In this document: one piece after another, positions 1-8,600 of the stretch
How the letters are laid out: every line of letters starts with the position of its first letter
Numbering within the stretch: the stretch's first letter is position 1
Source: Marinobacter sp. SS13-12
GTDB lineage: Bacteria; Pseudomonadota; Gammaproteobacteria; Pseudomonadales; Oleiphilaceae
Assembly (NCBI RefSeq): GCF_030227115.1
Contig: NZ_JASSUA010000001.1
Span: 930,001-994,000, forward strand
Direction of reading: 5' to 3'
Length of the DNA stretch: 64,000 bases
Made by a program: the position numbers and the translations under genes
Notes under the pieces: generated by a model
Database searches by the model: none
Seen by the model: the letters and a program-made list of their open reading frames with translations, nothing else
What the model was told of the DNA's origin: nothing

Positions 1-23
1 GTGCTTTCTGCATTGCTGGTCAT
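1..23 (-). CDS. Possible 5' end of a gene running off the left edge
   Basis: On the minus strand an ATG at 23-21 opens a frame reading MTSNAES before the window ends. An AGAGG-type ribosome binding site lies about six bases upstream. The start overlaps the stop of the small upstream ORF in an ATGA arrangement, which suggests translational coupling. Only seven codons are visible, so no function can be given and the call could be chance. Confidence 0.3.
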
Positions 24-157
24 GGCCTGCCTCTCACATGGATCGCTGATTGACACGTTTTGATACTTCCTCGGCGCTTTCCACCCGCTCGGAATAGCGG
101 TCCGTCAGATGCGGAAAACAGCGCCCGGTCAACGTTTGGAAGGTCTGGGTAACTCAT
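20..157 (-). CDS. Small hypothetical ORF (45 aa), uncertain
   Basis: This minus-strand ORF starts MSYPDLPNVDRALFSASD and has an AAGAG ribosome-binding-like stretch four bases before its ATG. It ends in an ATGA overlap with the start at position 23. In the frame shifted by one, the same DNA reads RYSERVESAEEVSKRVNQRSM and stops at 34-36; that composition looks more protein-like than the tail of the ATG frame. The region could therefore be a gene broken by a frameshift after about residue 18. I do not recognise the protein. It would be transcribed divergently from the arsenate operon. Confidence 0.3.
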   Translation of the reverse strand: MSYPDLPNVDRALFSASDGPLFRAGGKRRGSIKTCQSAIHVRGRP

Positions 158-308
158 AGCACTCTTTATTTCACCCCGCAGAATTCATGGAAATGGATCG
201 AGTTGTGAAGCATAGCTGTCTGGTCGACGAATAACCTGCCGAAAAGATGCCGGCGATTTTGTGAAGGGTTTACTTTGTCGCTACACCATTTTAATATCCA
301 GATAATCA

Positions 309-336
309 TATATCCACAAATAAATATATATGGATA
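309..336 (+). promoter_or_regulatory. Inverted repeat, probable ArsR operator
   Basis: TATCCA at 311-316 and TGGATA at 331-336 form an inverted repeat with a 14-base AT-rich centre, ending eight bases before the ATG of the ArsC-ArsR fusion gene. A further ATATCCA lies just upstream at 295-301. ArsR/SmtB repressors commonly bind such imperfect AT-rich palindromes over their own promoters. The assignment rests on position and symmetry only. Confidence 0.5.
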
Positions 337-343
337 AACGAAT

Positions 344-1108
344 ATGAAGCGTCGCGTTTTATTCGTCTGTACGGCTAACAGCGCCCGGTCCCTCATGGCA
401 GAAGCCCTGCTCAAGCATATGGCGGGGGATCGCTTTGACGTGGCGAGTGCCGGCACCGAGCCGACCAGGCCACACCCCATGGCACTGCAGGTTTTACAGG
501 AGTCAGGTATTGCCGTTGAAGGGTTGCACAGTAAGCAGCTGGCGGATATGCAGGATGAACGTTGGGATTACGTGATTACCCTGTGCGAGAAAGCCGCCGA
601 TGAGTGTGGCGCCGTCTGTCAGCCGGCCCAGCAGATTGCCTGGGATTTTCCCGATCCCGTGTTGACTGAGCGACACGCCACCTTTGCACTGACGCTCAAA
701 GAGCTCAAGGAGCGTATTGGCCTGTTCACCCTGGTGCATCAGAAGGAAACCGGCCTGAAGCCACTGGAATACAACCCGGTCTCTGTTTTTCGTTCCCTTG
801 GGGATGAGTTGCGGCTGGCGATCCTGATGCTGATTCGCGACCAGAAAAAACTCTGTGTGTATGAACTGACCACAGCACTTGATTCCTCCCAGCCCAAAGT
901 GAGCCGGCACCTGGCGAACCTGAAAGAAGCGGGACTCCTGGAAACGGAGCGCCAGGGCCAATGGATCTATTATTTTCTCCACACCCAGATGCCGCAATGG
1001 TTAATCAGAGTGCTGGATGAGACTTCGGAAAGTAACAACACACTGGTAGAACAGGAGATGAAACGGCTGCGTGCCATGACCGACCGACCTGTTGTACGTT
1101 TACTGTGA
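344..1108 (+). CDS. ArsC-ArsR fusion: thioredoxin-type arsenate reductase with ArsR repressor domain
   Basis: The 254-aa protein joins two arsenic-response modules. Residues 1 to about 130 are a low-molecular-weight phosphatase fold with the P-loop C9-TANSA-R15. Cys81 and Cys88 sit where the redox cysteines of thioredoxin-coupled ArsC lie (C10, C82, C89 in pI258 ArsC), followed by a WDFPDP segment, so As(V) reduction is plausible. Residues about 145-225 are a winged-helix ArsR domain with the recognition helix SSQPKVSRHL. The classical As(III) site of ArsR (CVCDLC) is reduced to CVYELT, leaving only Cys171, so sensing must differ from the standard mode. It is the first gene of an operon with gapdh and arsJ and presumably represses it through the palindrome at 309-336. 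Separate ArsC and ArsR proteins are the usual arrangement. Confidence 0.88.
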   Translation: MKRRVLFVCTANSARSLMAEALLKHMAGDRFDVASAGTEPTRPHPMALQVLQESGIAVEGLHSKQLADMQDERWDYVITLCEKAADECGAVCQPAQQIAWDFPDPVLTERHATFALTLKELKERIGLFTLVHQKETGLKPLEYNPVSVFRSLGDELRLAILMLIRDQKKLCVYELTTALDSSQPKVSRHLANLKEAGLLETERQGQWIYYFLHTQMPQWLIRVLDETSESNNTLVEQEMKRLRAMTDRPVVRLL

Positions 1109-1156
1109 AGGCAGTTTGACTGGAAAGCGTGAAGACCTTATTCAGGAGCAACAGAG

Positions 1157-2161
1157 ATGAGCAAGATCAAGGTAGGAATAAACGGTTTTGGTCGCATCGG
1201 CCGCCTGGCCCTTAGGGCTGCGTGGGGATGGCCGGAAATGGAATTCGTAGCCATCAACGATCCGGGTGCAGATGCCCGTACCCTGGCGCACCTTTTGAAT
1301 TTCGACAGCGTACATGGCCACTGGGACCATGAGGCCAGTCCCGATGGCGACGATATTGTTATCGGGGGTCAGCGCATTCACGTAACCCACAACAAGGCCA
1401 TCGGAGAGACCGACTGGTCGGGCTGTGACCTGGTGATCGAAGCCAGCGGTGTGAACAAGAAAGTGGCGGTTCTGCAGGATTATCTGGACCAGGGCGTGAA
1501 GCGGGTGGTTGTCACCGCCCCGGTCAAAGAAGCAGGTGCGAAGAACATCGTCATCGGCGTGAACGACGACATTTTTGATCCGGCCAACGACCGCATCGTT
1601 ACTGCCGCTTCCTGCACCACCAACTGCCTGGCACCGGTGGTGAAGGTCATCCACGAAAAACTGGGCATCAAGCATGGCTCGATTACTACAATTCACAGCC
1701 TGACCAACTCCCAGGTCATCATCGATGCACCCCACAAGGATCTACGCCGGGCACGGGCCTGTGGCAGTTCACTGATTCCGACCAGCACCGGTTCTGCGAC
1801 GGCAATCATCGAGATCTTCCCGGAACTGAAAGGGCGGCTGGATGGCCACGCGGTGCGAGTGCCGTTGACCAACGCTTCTCTGACCGATTGCGTGTTTGAA
1901 GTGGAAACACCCACGGATCGGGATACCGTAAATCAGCTGTTGAAAGAAGCCGCCGAGGGCGAGCTGAAAGACATTATGGGCTACGAAGAGCGCCCGCTGG
2001 TGTCCATCGATTACAAGACAGACCCGCGTTCGTCCGTCGTCGATGCCCTGTCCACAATCGTGGTCAACGGCACCCAGGTGAAAATCTACGCCTGGTACGA
2101 TAACGAATGGGGCTATGCCAACCGCACCGTTGAGCTGGCGCGAAGGGTAGGCTCTGCCTGA
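1157..2161 (+). CDS. Arsenate-operon glyceraldehyde-3-phosphate dehydrogenase
   Basis: A full-length 334-aa type I GAPDH. The N-terminal NAD-binding sequence is INGFGRIGR (residues 8-16), the catalytic motif is SCTTNC with Cys153, and the catalytic His180 lies in TTIHS. In operons with arsJ, this enzyme is known to use arsenate in place of phosphate to form 1-arseno-3-phosphoglycerate, the substrate exported by ArsJ. Context supports that role here: it sits 48 bases after the ArsC-ArsR gene and one base before arsJ. It is unlikely to be the central glycolytic GAPDH, because no other glycolytic gene is near. The start is the ATG preceded by CAGGAG. Confidence 0.9.
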   Translation: MSKIKVGINGFGRIGRLALRAAWGWPEMEFVAINDPGADARTLAHLLNFDSVHGHWDHEASPDGDDIVIGGQRIHVTHNKAIGETDWSGCDLVIEASGVNKKVAVLQDYLDQGVKRVVVTAPVKEAGAKNIVIGVNDDIFDPANDRIVTAASCTTNCLAPVVKVIHEKLGIKHGSITTIHSLTNSQVIIDAPHKDLRRARACGSSLIPTSTGSATAIIEIFPELKGRLDGHAVRVPLTNASLTDCVFEVETPTDRDTVNQLLKEAAEGELKDIMGYEERPLVSIDYKTDPRSSVVDALSTIVVNGTQVKIYAWYDNEWGYANRTVELARRVGSA

Positions 2162-2162
2162 T

Positions 2163-3356
2163 ATGACCGCCGCCATCCGACAGTACCTGGTCATTACCGG
2201 CAACTATTGGGCCTTCACCCTCACGGATGGGGCCCTGCGGATGCTGGTAGTGCTGCATTTCCACCAGCTGGGTTACTCACCGCTGGAAATTGCCCTGTTG
2301 TTCATCTTTTACGAGTTCTTCGGAGTGGTGACCAACCTGGTGGGCGGCTACCTGGGTGCCCGCATGGGCCTGAACCGCACCATGAATATCGGGCTGTTCC
2401 TGCAGATCGTGGCGCTGGCCATGCTGGCGGTGCCCGCGGCGATGCTCACCGTGCCCTGGGTGATGGCGGCCCAGGCGATGTCCGGCATTGCCAAGGACCT
2501 GAACAAGATGTCCGCCAAGAGCGGCATCAAGTTGCTGGTGCCTGATGAGCAGCAGGGCACACTCTATAAGTGGGTGGCAATCCTGACCGGCTCCAAGAAC
2601 ACCCTCAAGGGCGTAGGTTTCTTCCTTGGCGGCGTCCTGCTGATGGCCGCCGGCTTCACGGGCGCGGTCATTATTATGGCTGTTGCCCTCGCCGTGGTCT
2701 GGCTGGCGAGCCTGTTCCTGCTCAAGCAGGAACTGGGCAAGAGCAAGGCCAAACCGAAGTTCAGTGAGATCCTGTCGAAGAGCCGGGCCATCAATGTGCT
2801 CTCAGCGGCACGAATGTTCCTTTTCGGCGCCCGGGATGTGTGGTTTGTGGTGGCGCTGCCGGTGTATCTGCACACGGTGTTTGGCTGGGATTTCTGGAAA
2901 GTGGGCGGCTTCATGGCCACCTGGATCATTGGCTACGGTTTTATTCAGACCATTGCGCCGCGTATTACCGGCAATATGGAAGGCAAGCAACCCGCTGTGC
3001 TCTGGGCGGCAGCGCTGGCGGTGGTTCCTGCGGCCATTGCCGGTGGCCTGATGGCAGGCGGGCCGCCACAGATGGTGGTTGTGGGTGGATTACTGCTGTT
3101 TGGTGTGCTGTTTGCGATCAACTCCTCTCTCCACAGCTATCTGATCGTCAGCTATGCCCGGGGTGATGGCGTTTCCCTGGATGTGGGCTTCTACTACATG
3201 TCCAATGCTGCCGGCCGGCTTCTTGGCACCATTCTCTCCGGCTGGGTCTACCAGGCCTACGGGCTGGAAGCCTGTCTGTGGATATCATCGGCATTGGTGG
3301 CCATGGCATCGCTACTGTCTTTGTTATTGCCCGAGAGGCGGCACGCAGTGGCGTGA
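2163..3356 (+). CDS. arsJ: ArsJ organoarsenical efflux permease (MFS)
   Basis: A 397-aa integral membrane protein with about twelve hydrophobic segments and the basic inter-helix turn GARMGLNRT typical of major facilitator transporters. It begins one base after the GAPDH stop codon, so the two are translationally linked. The gapdh-arsJ pairing is the established arrangement for export of 1-arseno-3-phosphoglycerate, which breaks down outside the cell and releases arsenate. The pair thus gives As(V) resistance without reduction. Family assignment rests on topology and this operon context. Confidence 0.88.
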   Translation: MTAAIRQYLVITGNYWAFTLTDGALRMLVVLHFHQLGYSPLEIALLFIFYEFFGVVTNLVGGYLGARMGLNRTMNIGLFLQIVALAMLAVPAAMLTVPWVMAAQAMSGIAKDLNKMSAKSGIKLLVPDEQQGTLYKWVAILTGSKNTLKGVGFFLGGVLLMAAGFTGAVIIMAVALAVVWLASLFLLKQELGKSKAKPKFSEILSKSRAINVLSAARMFLFGARDVWFVVALPVYLHTVFGWDFWKVGGFMATWIIGYGFIQTIAPRITGNMEGKQPAVLWAAALAVVPAAIAGGLMAGGPPQMVVVGGLLLFGVLFAINSSLHSYLIVSYARGDGVSLDVGFYYMSNAAGRLLGTILSGWVYQAYGLEACLWISSALVAMASLLSLLLPERRHAVA

Positions 3357-3363
3357 GCCGGCG

Positions 3364-3990
3364 TCAGAACCGCATGACCAATCCTGCGCCGGCTTCCACC
3401 TGCAAGTAGCCGTTGCTGCGCAACCTGAACTCGCATCCGCCGGAGCAGAACACCGAGCCTCCCGAGTTCAGGGCGGTGTAAATGCCGCGAAGATCCAGCC
3501 TCAGGCGCAGTTGTTCGGTCAGGAAAAACTGATAGCCGCCACCGAGCGACAGTGCTGCCCGGTGGTGGTTATCGTATCTCGAGTCCTCCGGCTCCAGGCG
3601 GGTAACGCCCAGCACGCCGGAGACAAACCCTCCGTAGCTGTTTCCACCCGGAAAATAGAGCCCTCCGAACTGGAGTTGGTAAATCGTAAGATCAATGGAC
3701 CTGATGCCCGGGGTGAACAGGACGTTGTCAAGCCTGGCAGAGGTGCTTTGCCGGCTGAAGTAAACTTCCCCCTGCTTGCCAGGTTCGGCCAGGTCAAAAT
3801 TGAGTGCCAGCCCCTGGCTCGGGGAATCCCGGAAATGGATCTGATCGTCGGCGCTGGCAGCGGCCGTCTCGATATCCACCGAACTGCTCATACGAAAGCC
3901 TGCAAACGGCGACAAACCAACCTCTGCCACCGCCGGCGACGCTGGCAGGGTAAGGGCAAACAGGACCGCTGTGAGGGTTCGGAAGTGCAT
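3364..3990 (-). CDS. Outer-membrane beta-barrel protein (small OmpA-like/porin-family barrel)
   Basis: The chosen ATG gives 208 aa with a clear signal peptide (about residues 1-23, hydrophobic core then ASPAVA). Longer upstream starts would bury this signal. The mature part is rich in alternating hydrophobic/polar stretches and Gly/Tyr/Leu turns such as LSLGGGYQFFL, and it ends in Phe (GLVMRF), as outer-membrane barrels do. The size suggests an eight-strand barrel. A CSGGC pair could form a disulfide in a loop. It converges on arsJ with only seven bases between stops and diverges from the FetA-like gene. Specific function unknown. Confidence 0.7.
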   Translation of the reverse strand: MHFRTLTAVLFALTLPASPAVAEVGLSPFAGFRMSSSVDIETAAASADDQIHFRDSPSQGLALNFDLAEPGKQGEVYFSRQSTSARLDNVLFTPGIRSIDLTIYQLQFGGLYFPGGNSYGGFVSGVLGVTRLEPEDSRYDNHHRAALSLGGGYQFFLTEQLRLRLDLRGIYTALNSGGSVFCSGGCEFRLRSNGYLQVEAGAGLVMRF

Positions 3991-4048
3991 ACATACCTGC
4001 TCTGTGTGGCTGGTTGCTGGCAAAATCCTGTGCAATGGTGTCACCATT

Positions 4049-4687
4049 ATGGATTCCGCAGGCCCTGGTGAACCTATTTTGACAGAACTTCTACTGGAAA
4101 ACGTCAGTGTTGGCACCCTGAGTGAGGTATCACTGGTGGTGCCTGCCGGGCAGGTCGTTTGCCTGTCCGGCCCCTCCGGCAGTGGTAAAAGTCGCCTGCT
4201 GAGGGCAGTGGCCGATCTGGAGCCTCATGGTGGCGGCATTTCTCTGGGGGCGACCCGTCAGCAGGACACGCCTGCCCACCAGTGGCGGAGCCGGGTGGTG
4301 ATGGTGCCGGCAGACAGTCAGTGGTGGTTTGATGAGGTGGGAGGGCACTTTCCAGAGGATGCCGGTTCGCGACTGCCGTCGGCTCTGGGCTTTCCGTCCG
4401 AGGTGATGGGCTGGTCGGTCAGTCGGCTGTCCTCCGGCGAGCGTCAGCGGTTGGCCCTCTGGCGGGCGCTTTCTCTCCAGCCGGAGGCCCTTTTGCTGGA
4501 TGAACCGACTGCCAATCTGGATGGCAGCAGCACGGAAACCCTGGAAACCTGGTTGCTTGAGGAGATTCGGCGGCGGCATATCGCTACCCTTTGGGTGGCC
4601 CATGACCCCGGCCAGATTCATCGTGTGGCAGATGCCCACTACCGGATTCACGGGACCAGACTGGAGCCTGTCCATGGAAGTGATTGA
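4049..4687 (+). CDS. fetA: FetA-like ABC transporter ATP-binding protein
   Basis: A 212-aa ATPase with Walker A GPSGSGKS (41-48), signature LSSGE (127-131), Walker B ALLLDEP (147-153) and H-loop His185. Length and partner match the ATPase of the FetAB (YbbL/YbbM) system, linked in E. coli to iron export and peroxide tolerance. The downstream permease gene begins 14 bases before this gene ends, so translation is coupled. The start is the ATG preceding DSAGPGEP; an earlier in-frame ATG lies within the leader of the divergent barrel gene. Confidence 0.78.
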   Translation: MDSAGPGEPILTELLLENVSVGTLSEVSLVVPAGQVVCLSGPSGSGKSRLLRAVADLEPHGGGISLGATRQQDTPAHQWRSRVVMVPADSQWWFDEVGGHFPEDAGSRLPSALGFPSEVMGWSVSRLSSGERQRLALWRALSLQPEALLLDEPTANLDGSSTETLETWLLEEIRRRHIATLWVAHDPGQIHRVADAHYRIHGTRLEPVHGSD

Positions 4688-5471
4688 CCTTGCCTGGTGG
4701 AAACTGGGGTTGGCGGCCCTGCTGGTGCTGGCGTTGGGTGTATCCGGATACATTGCCCGGCTTGGGATTACCCGCAGCCTGCTGATTGCCGCCATCCGCA
4801 CGGTACTCCAGTTGGCGCTGATCGGGTTGGTACTTGAAGCCCTGTTTGCGTCCTCTGCGTTTTACTGGATTGCCCTGATGGCGGTGGTGATGCTGCTGAT
4901 CGCGGGCCGTGAGGTGGTGGCACGCCAGGGTCGGCGTTTGCAGGGCTGGTGGGCTTTCGGTATTGGCACCGGTGCCATGTTGGTGTCGTCGTTCACGGTC
5001 ACGGTTCTGGCCCTGACCGTGGTGATTGGACCCGACCCCTGGTATGCCCCCCAATATGCCATCCCCTTGCTGGGCATGATGCTTGGCAACACCATGACAG
5101 GCGTCAGCCTGGCTCTGGACCGGCTCAATGAATCGGTCTGGCGACAAAGAGGCGTGATCGAGAACCGGCTGATGCTGGGGCAGACCTGGCAGCAGGCGCT
5201 GGAAGATATCCGCAGGGACGCCATGCGCAGCGGTATGATGCCCTCGATCAATGCCATGGCGGCGGCCGGTATTGTCAGCCTGCCGGGCATGATGACCGGC
5301 CAGATTCTGGCGGGCAGCCCGCCTGCGGTGGCCGTGAAATACCAGATCCTGGTGATGCTCATTATTACGGCAGCCACCGGTTTTGGTGCAGTGATGGCGG
5401 TCTCCTGGGGTGGCCGCAGGCTGTTTGATGATCGTGAGCGCTTGCGTCTGGACCGGCTGGTAAAGTCTTGA
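4674..5471 (+). CDS. fetB: FetB-like ABC transporter permease
   Basis: A 265-aa inner-membrane protein with about six or seven hydrophobic segments, of the UPF0014/YbbM family. Conserved features are the RTVLQL stretch near residue 45, the PLLGMMLGNTMTGVSLALDRL block and the SLPGMMTGQILAGSPP block. With the overlapping ATPase gene it forms a two-gene exporter of the FetAB type, thought to export iron. The start was placed at the ATG inside the end of fetA because the family begins just before the first membrane helix; upstream in-frame sequence has no membrane character. Confidence 0.82.
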   Translation: MEVIDLAWWKLGLAALLVLALGVSGYIARLGITRSLLIAAIRTVLQLALIGLVLEALFASSAFYWIALMAVVMLLIAGREVVARQGRRLQGWWAFGIGTGAMLVSSFTVTVLALTVVIGPDPWYAPQYAIPLLGMMLGNTMTGVSLALDRLNESVWRQRGVIENRLMLGQTWQQALEDIRRDAMRSGMMPSINAMAAAGIVSLPGMMTGQILAGSPPAVAVKYQILVMLIITAATGFGAVMAVSWGGRRLFDDRERLRLDRLVKS

Positions 5472-5534
5472 GCCAGCGATCGGTCAGGAACTTTCGGGCC
5501 GGGTTGGCAGGCGCACCGGTGCGTTGACATCCGC

Positions 5535-5563
5535 TTGCGGCTGCCAAAAGCCCCGCCTAGACT
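5535..5563 (+). promoter_or_regulatory. Candidate sigma-70 promoter for nifJ
   Basis: TTGCGG at 5535-5540 and TAGACT at 5558-5563 are separated by 17 bases, about 48 bases before the nifJ ATG. A better -35 hexamer (TTGACA at 5524) has the wrong spacing for this -10. Both hexamers are imperfect. Confidence 0.35.
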
Positions 5564-5610
5564 GAACGGAGCCTGACGACTCTGGCAGGTTTTGACATGG
5601 AGGGGTGGTA

Positions 5611-8600
5611 ATGGTGTTCCAGACCCTGGATGGCAATGAAGCCGTGGCCTCAGTGGCCTATCGATTGAGTGAAACCATTGCCATCTACCCGATTACCCCG
5701 GCGTCGGTGATGGGTGAGCACGCGGATGACTGGGCTGCCCAGGGCAAGCCCAATCTCTGGGGCCAGGTGCCGGGCGTGGTGGAAATGCAGTCCGAAGCCG
5801 GTGCGGCCGGGGCCATGCATGGTGCACTGCAGTCGGGTTCGCTGGTGACCACGTTTACCGCCTCCCAGGGGCTGCTGTTGATGCTGCCCAACCTGTTCAA
5901 GATCGCCGGCGAGCTCTCGCCGTTCTGCATGCACGTTGCTGCCCGCAGTGTGGCCACTCATGCCTTGTCTATTTTCTGTGACCACTCCGATGTAATGAGC
6001 GCCCGGGGTACCGGCTTTGCCCTGCTGGCCTCGGGCTCGGTGCAGGAAGCCCAGGACCTCGCCGCCATAGGCCATGCGGTGACCCTGGAAAGCCGGATAC
6101 CGGTCATGCACTTCTTCGATGGCTTCCGCACTTCCCACGAAATCGACAAGATTGTGGCGCTGAGCGACGAGGACTTGCAGGCACTGGTGTCCCACGATGG
6201 GGTGGAAGCACACCGTAACCGCAGGATGACGCCTGACCGGCCGGTGATAAGGGGCACTTCCCAGAACCCGGATGCCTTCTTCCAGTCCCGGGAAGCCACC
6301 AATCCATTTTATCAGGCGTTTCCGGAGCGATTGGAAGCCGTCATGGCGCGGTTTGGCGATATCACCGGGCGCCAGTACCAGCTGTTCGATTACGTCGGCC
6401 ATCCGGAAGCCGAGCGAGTGGTTATTCTGATGGGTTCGGGCGCTGAGTGCGCCCATGAAACCGTGGAATGGCTGATGGAGCAGGGGCAAAAGGTCGGCGT
6501 CCTCAAGGTGCGCCTGTTCCGGCCCTTCGCAGGTGACCGCTTCCTGCAAGCGCTGCCGGATACCGTGAAACACCTGGCGGTGCTGGACCGGACCAAGGAG
6601 CCCGGAGCCCAGGGTGAGCCGCTATTGCTGGAAGTCAGCGGCGCACTGATGGAGGCTTATAGCAGGGGCGACCGGCAAGTGTTGCCCCGGGTGATCGGCG
6701 GGCGCTACGGCTTGTCCTCCCGGGAGTTCACCCCGGCCATGGTCTGTGCGGTCTTTGACCAGTTAGACGAGCCGTCACCGAAAACCCGCTTTACCGTCGG
6801 GGTTCGCGATGATGTGACGCACCTGTCACTGGACGTCAACAGCGAACTGGATATCGAATCACCGAAAACCCGCAGGGCGCTGTTCTTTGGTCTCGGCGCC
6901 GACGGTACGGTCAGCAGCAACAAATCCAGCATCAAGATCCTCGGCGAGGGCACGGACCTGTTTGCCCAGGGCCATTTTGTCTACGATTCCAAAAAATCCG
7001 GCGCCACCACCGTATCGCATTTGCGCTTCGGCCCACTGCCGATCCGCTCCAGTTACCAGATTCGCCAGGCCCAGTTTGTAGCCGTCCATGCGCCACAGTT
7101 CCTGGAACGGTTTGATGTTCTGGAACATGCGGCCCCGGGCGCCACGGTGTTGCTCAACGTACCCTGGCCACCGGATCAGGTATGGGACCGGTTATCCGTG
7201 GAAGCCCAGCGGGTATTGGTCGAGCGCAAGGCCCACCTGTTTGTGATTGATGCCGCCGAGGTGGCAGAGAGGGCCGGTCTGGAGCGACGTATCAACACCG
7301 TCATGCAGGTGTGTTTCTTCGCCCTGGCTGACATCCTGCCCCGTGACGAGGCCATTGCCCACATCAAGGAGTCAATACGCCAGACCTGGGGCCGTCGCGG
7401 GCCGGAGGTAGTTCGCCGCAATGTGGAGGCGGTGGATTCCGCCCTGGCGAACCTGCACGAAGTGACGGTGCCGGGCGAGGTAACGGCGACCCGTAGTCGT
7501 CCGCCAAGAGTCCCTGAGGACGCGCCGGACTTCGTCCAGAAGGTCACCCGCCTGCTGATGGACGGCCAGGGTGAAAAGCTTCCAGTCAGCGCCTTTCCGC
7601 CGGACGGTACCTGGCCCACCGGCACCAGCCAGTATGAAAAGCGAAGTATCGCCCTGGAAATCCCGATCTGGGAATCTGACCTTTGCGTGCAGTGCAACTT
7701 CTGCGCAATGATCTGCCCACATACTGCGATTACCAGCAAGGTCTTCGAACCGGAAGCGGCCAAGGGGGCCCCGGATACCTTCGAGGCGGTACCCGAAACC
7801 CACACCCGGGAACTGGAAGGGCTGGATTACCGGATTCAGGTGGCGCCGGAAGACTGCACCGGTTGCGGTTTGTGTGTGGAGGTGTGCCCCGCCAAGGACC
7901 GCAGCCAGCCCAAGCGCAAGGCGATCAACATGAGGCCACTGGAGGAACATCGGGAAGTGGAGGCGGAGAATCTGGCGTTCCTGCGTAGCTTGCCGGATGT
8001 GCCCCGGGACCGCATTCCCCGGGACTTCAAGTCGCTGCCGCTGCTGATTCCCCTGTTCGAGTATTCCGGCGCCTGCGCCGGCTGTGGCGAGACGCCTTAC
8101 ATTCGGCTGCTCACCCAGTTACTGGGGGACCGGCTGCTGATTGCCAATGCCACCGGCTGTTCCTCCATCTATGGCGGCAACCTCCCCACTACGCCTTACA
8201 CGGTGAATGCAGATGGGCGAGGGCCGACCTGGAACAACTCGCTGTTTGAAGACGCTGCTGAACTGGGTCTGGGCATGCGGATGGGGCTGAACAAACTGGT
8301 GGGCCGGGCCCGGCAGTTGTTGGAGGACATGAAAGATAAGCTTCCTCCGGAGCTATACCTCGATCTGACCAGCCCCTGTGCGACCCTGGATGAGACGGCC
8401 ATGATGACAAGGCGTCAGGCGGTGGAACGGCTGCGTGACTGGCTGTCGGACCAGCAAGGACCCGAAGCGCGGGAGCTGGCCAGCCTGGCCGATGAGCTGT
8501 GCCCCAAGAGCGTGTGGGTGATTGGCGGTGACGGCTGGGCCTATGACATCGGCTATGGCGGCCTGGACCATGCCCTGGCCTCGGGCCAGAACATAAAACT

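Noticed and set aside
166..480. Minus-strand ORF of 104 aa over the ars promoter and start of the ArsC-ArsR gene
   Set aside because: It overlaps the clear operator and the 5' end of a well-supported gene, has no family features, and its sequence is a shadow of the plus strand.
3154..4071. Plus-strand ORF of 305 aa spanning the end of arsJ and the outer-membrane protein gene
   Set aside because: The opposite strand encodes a protein with signal peptide and barrel features; the plus-strand product has no recognisable domain and crosses the arsJ stop.
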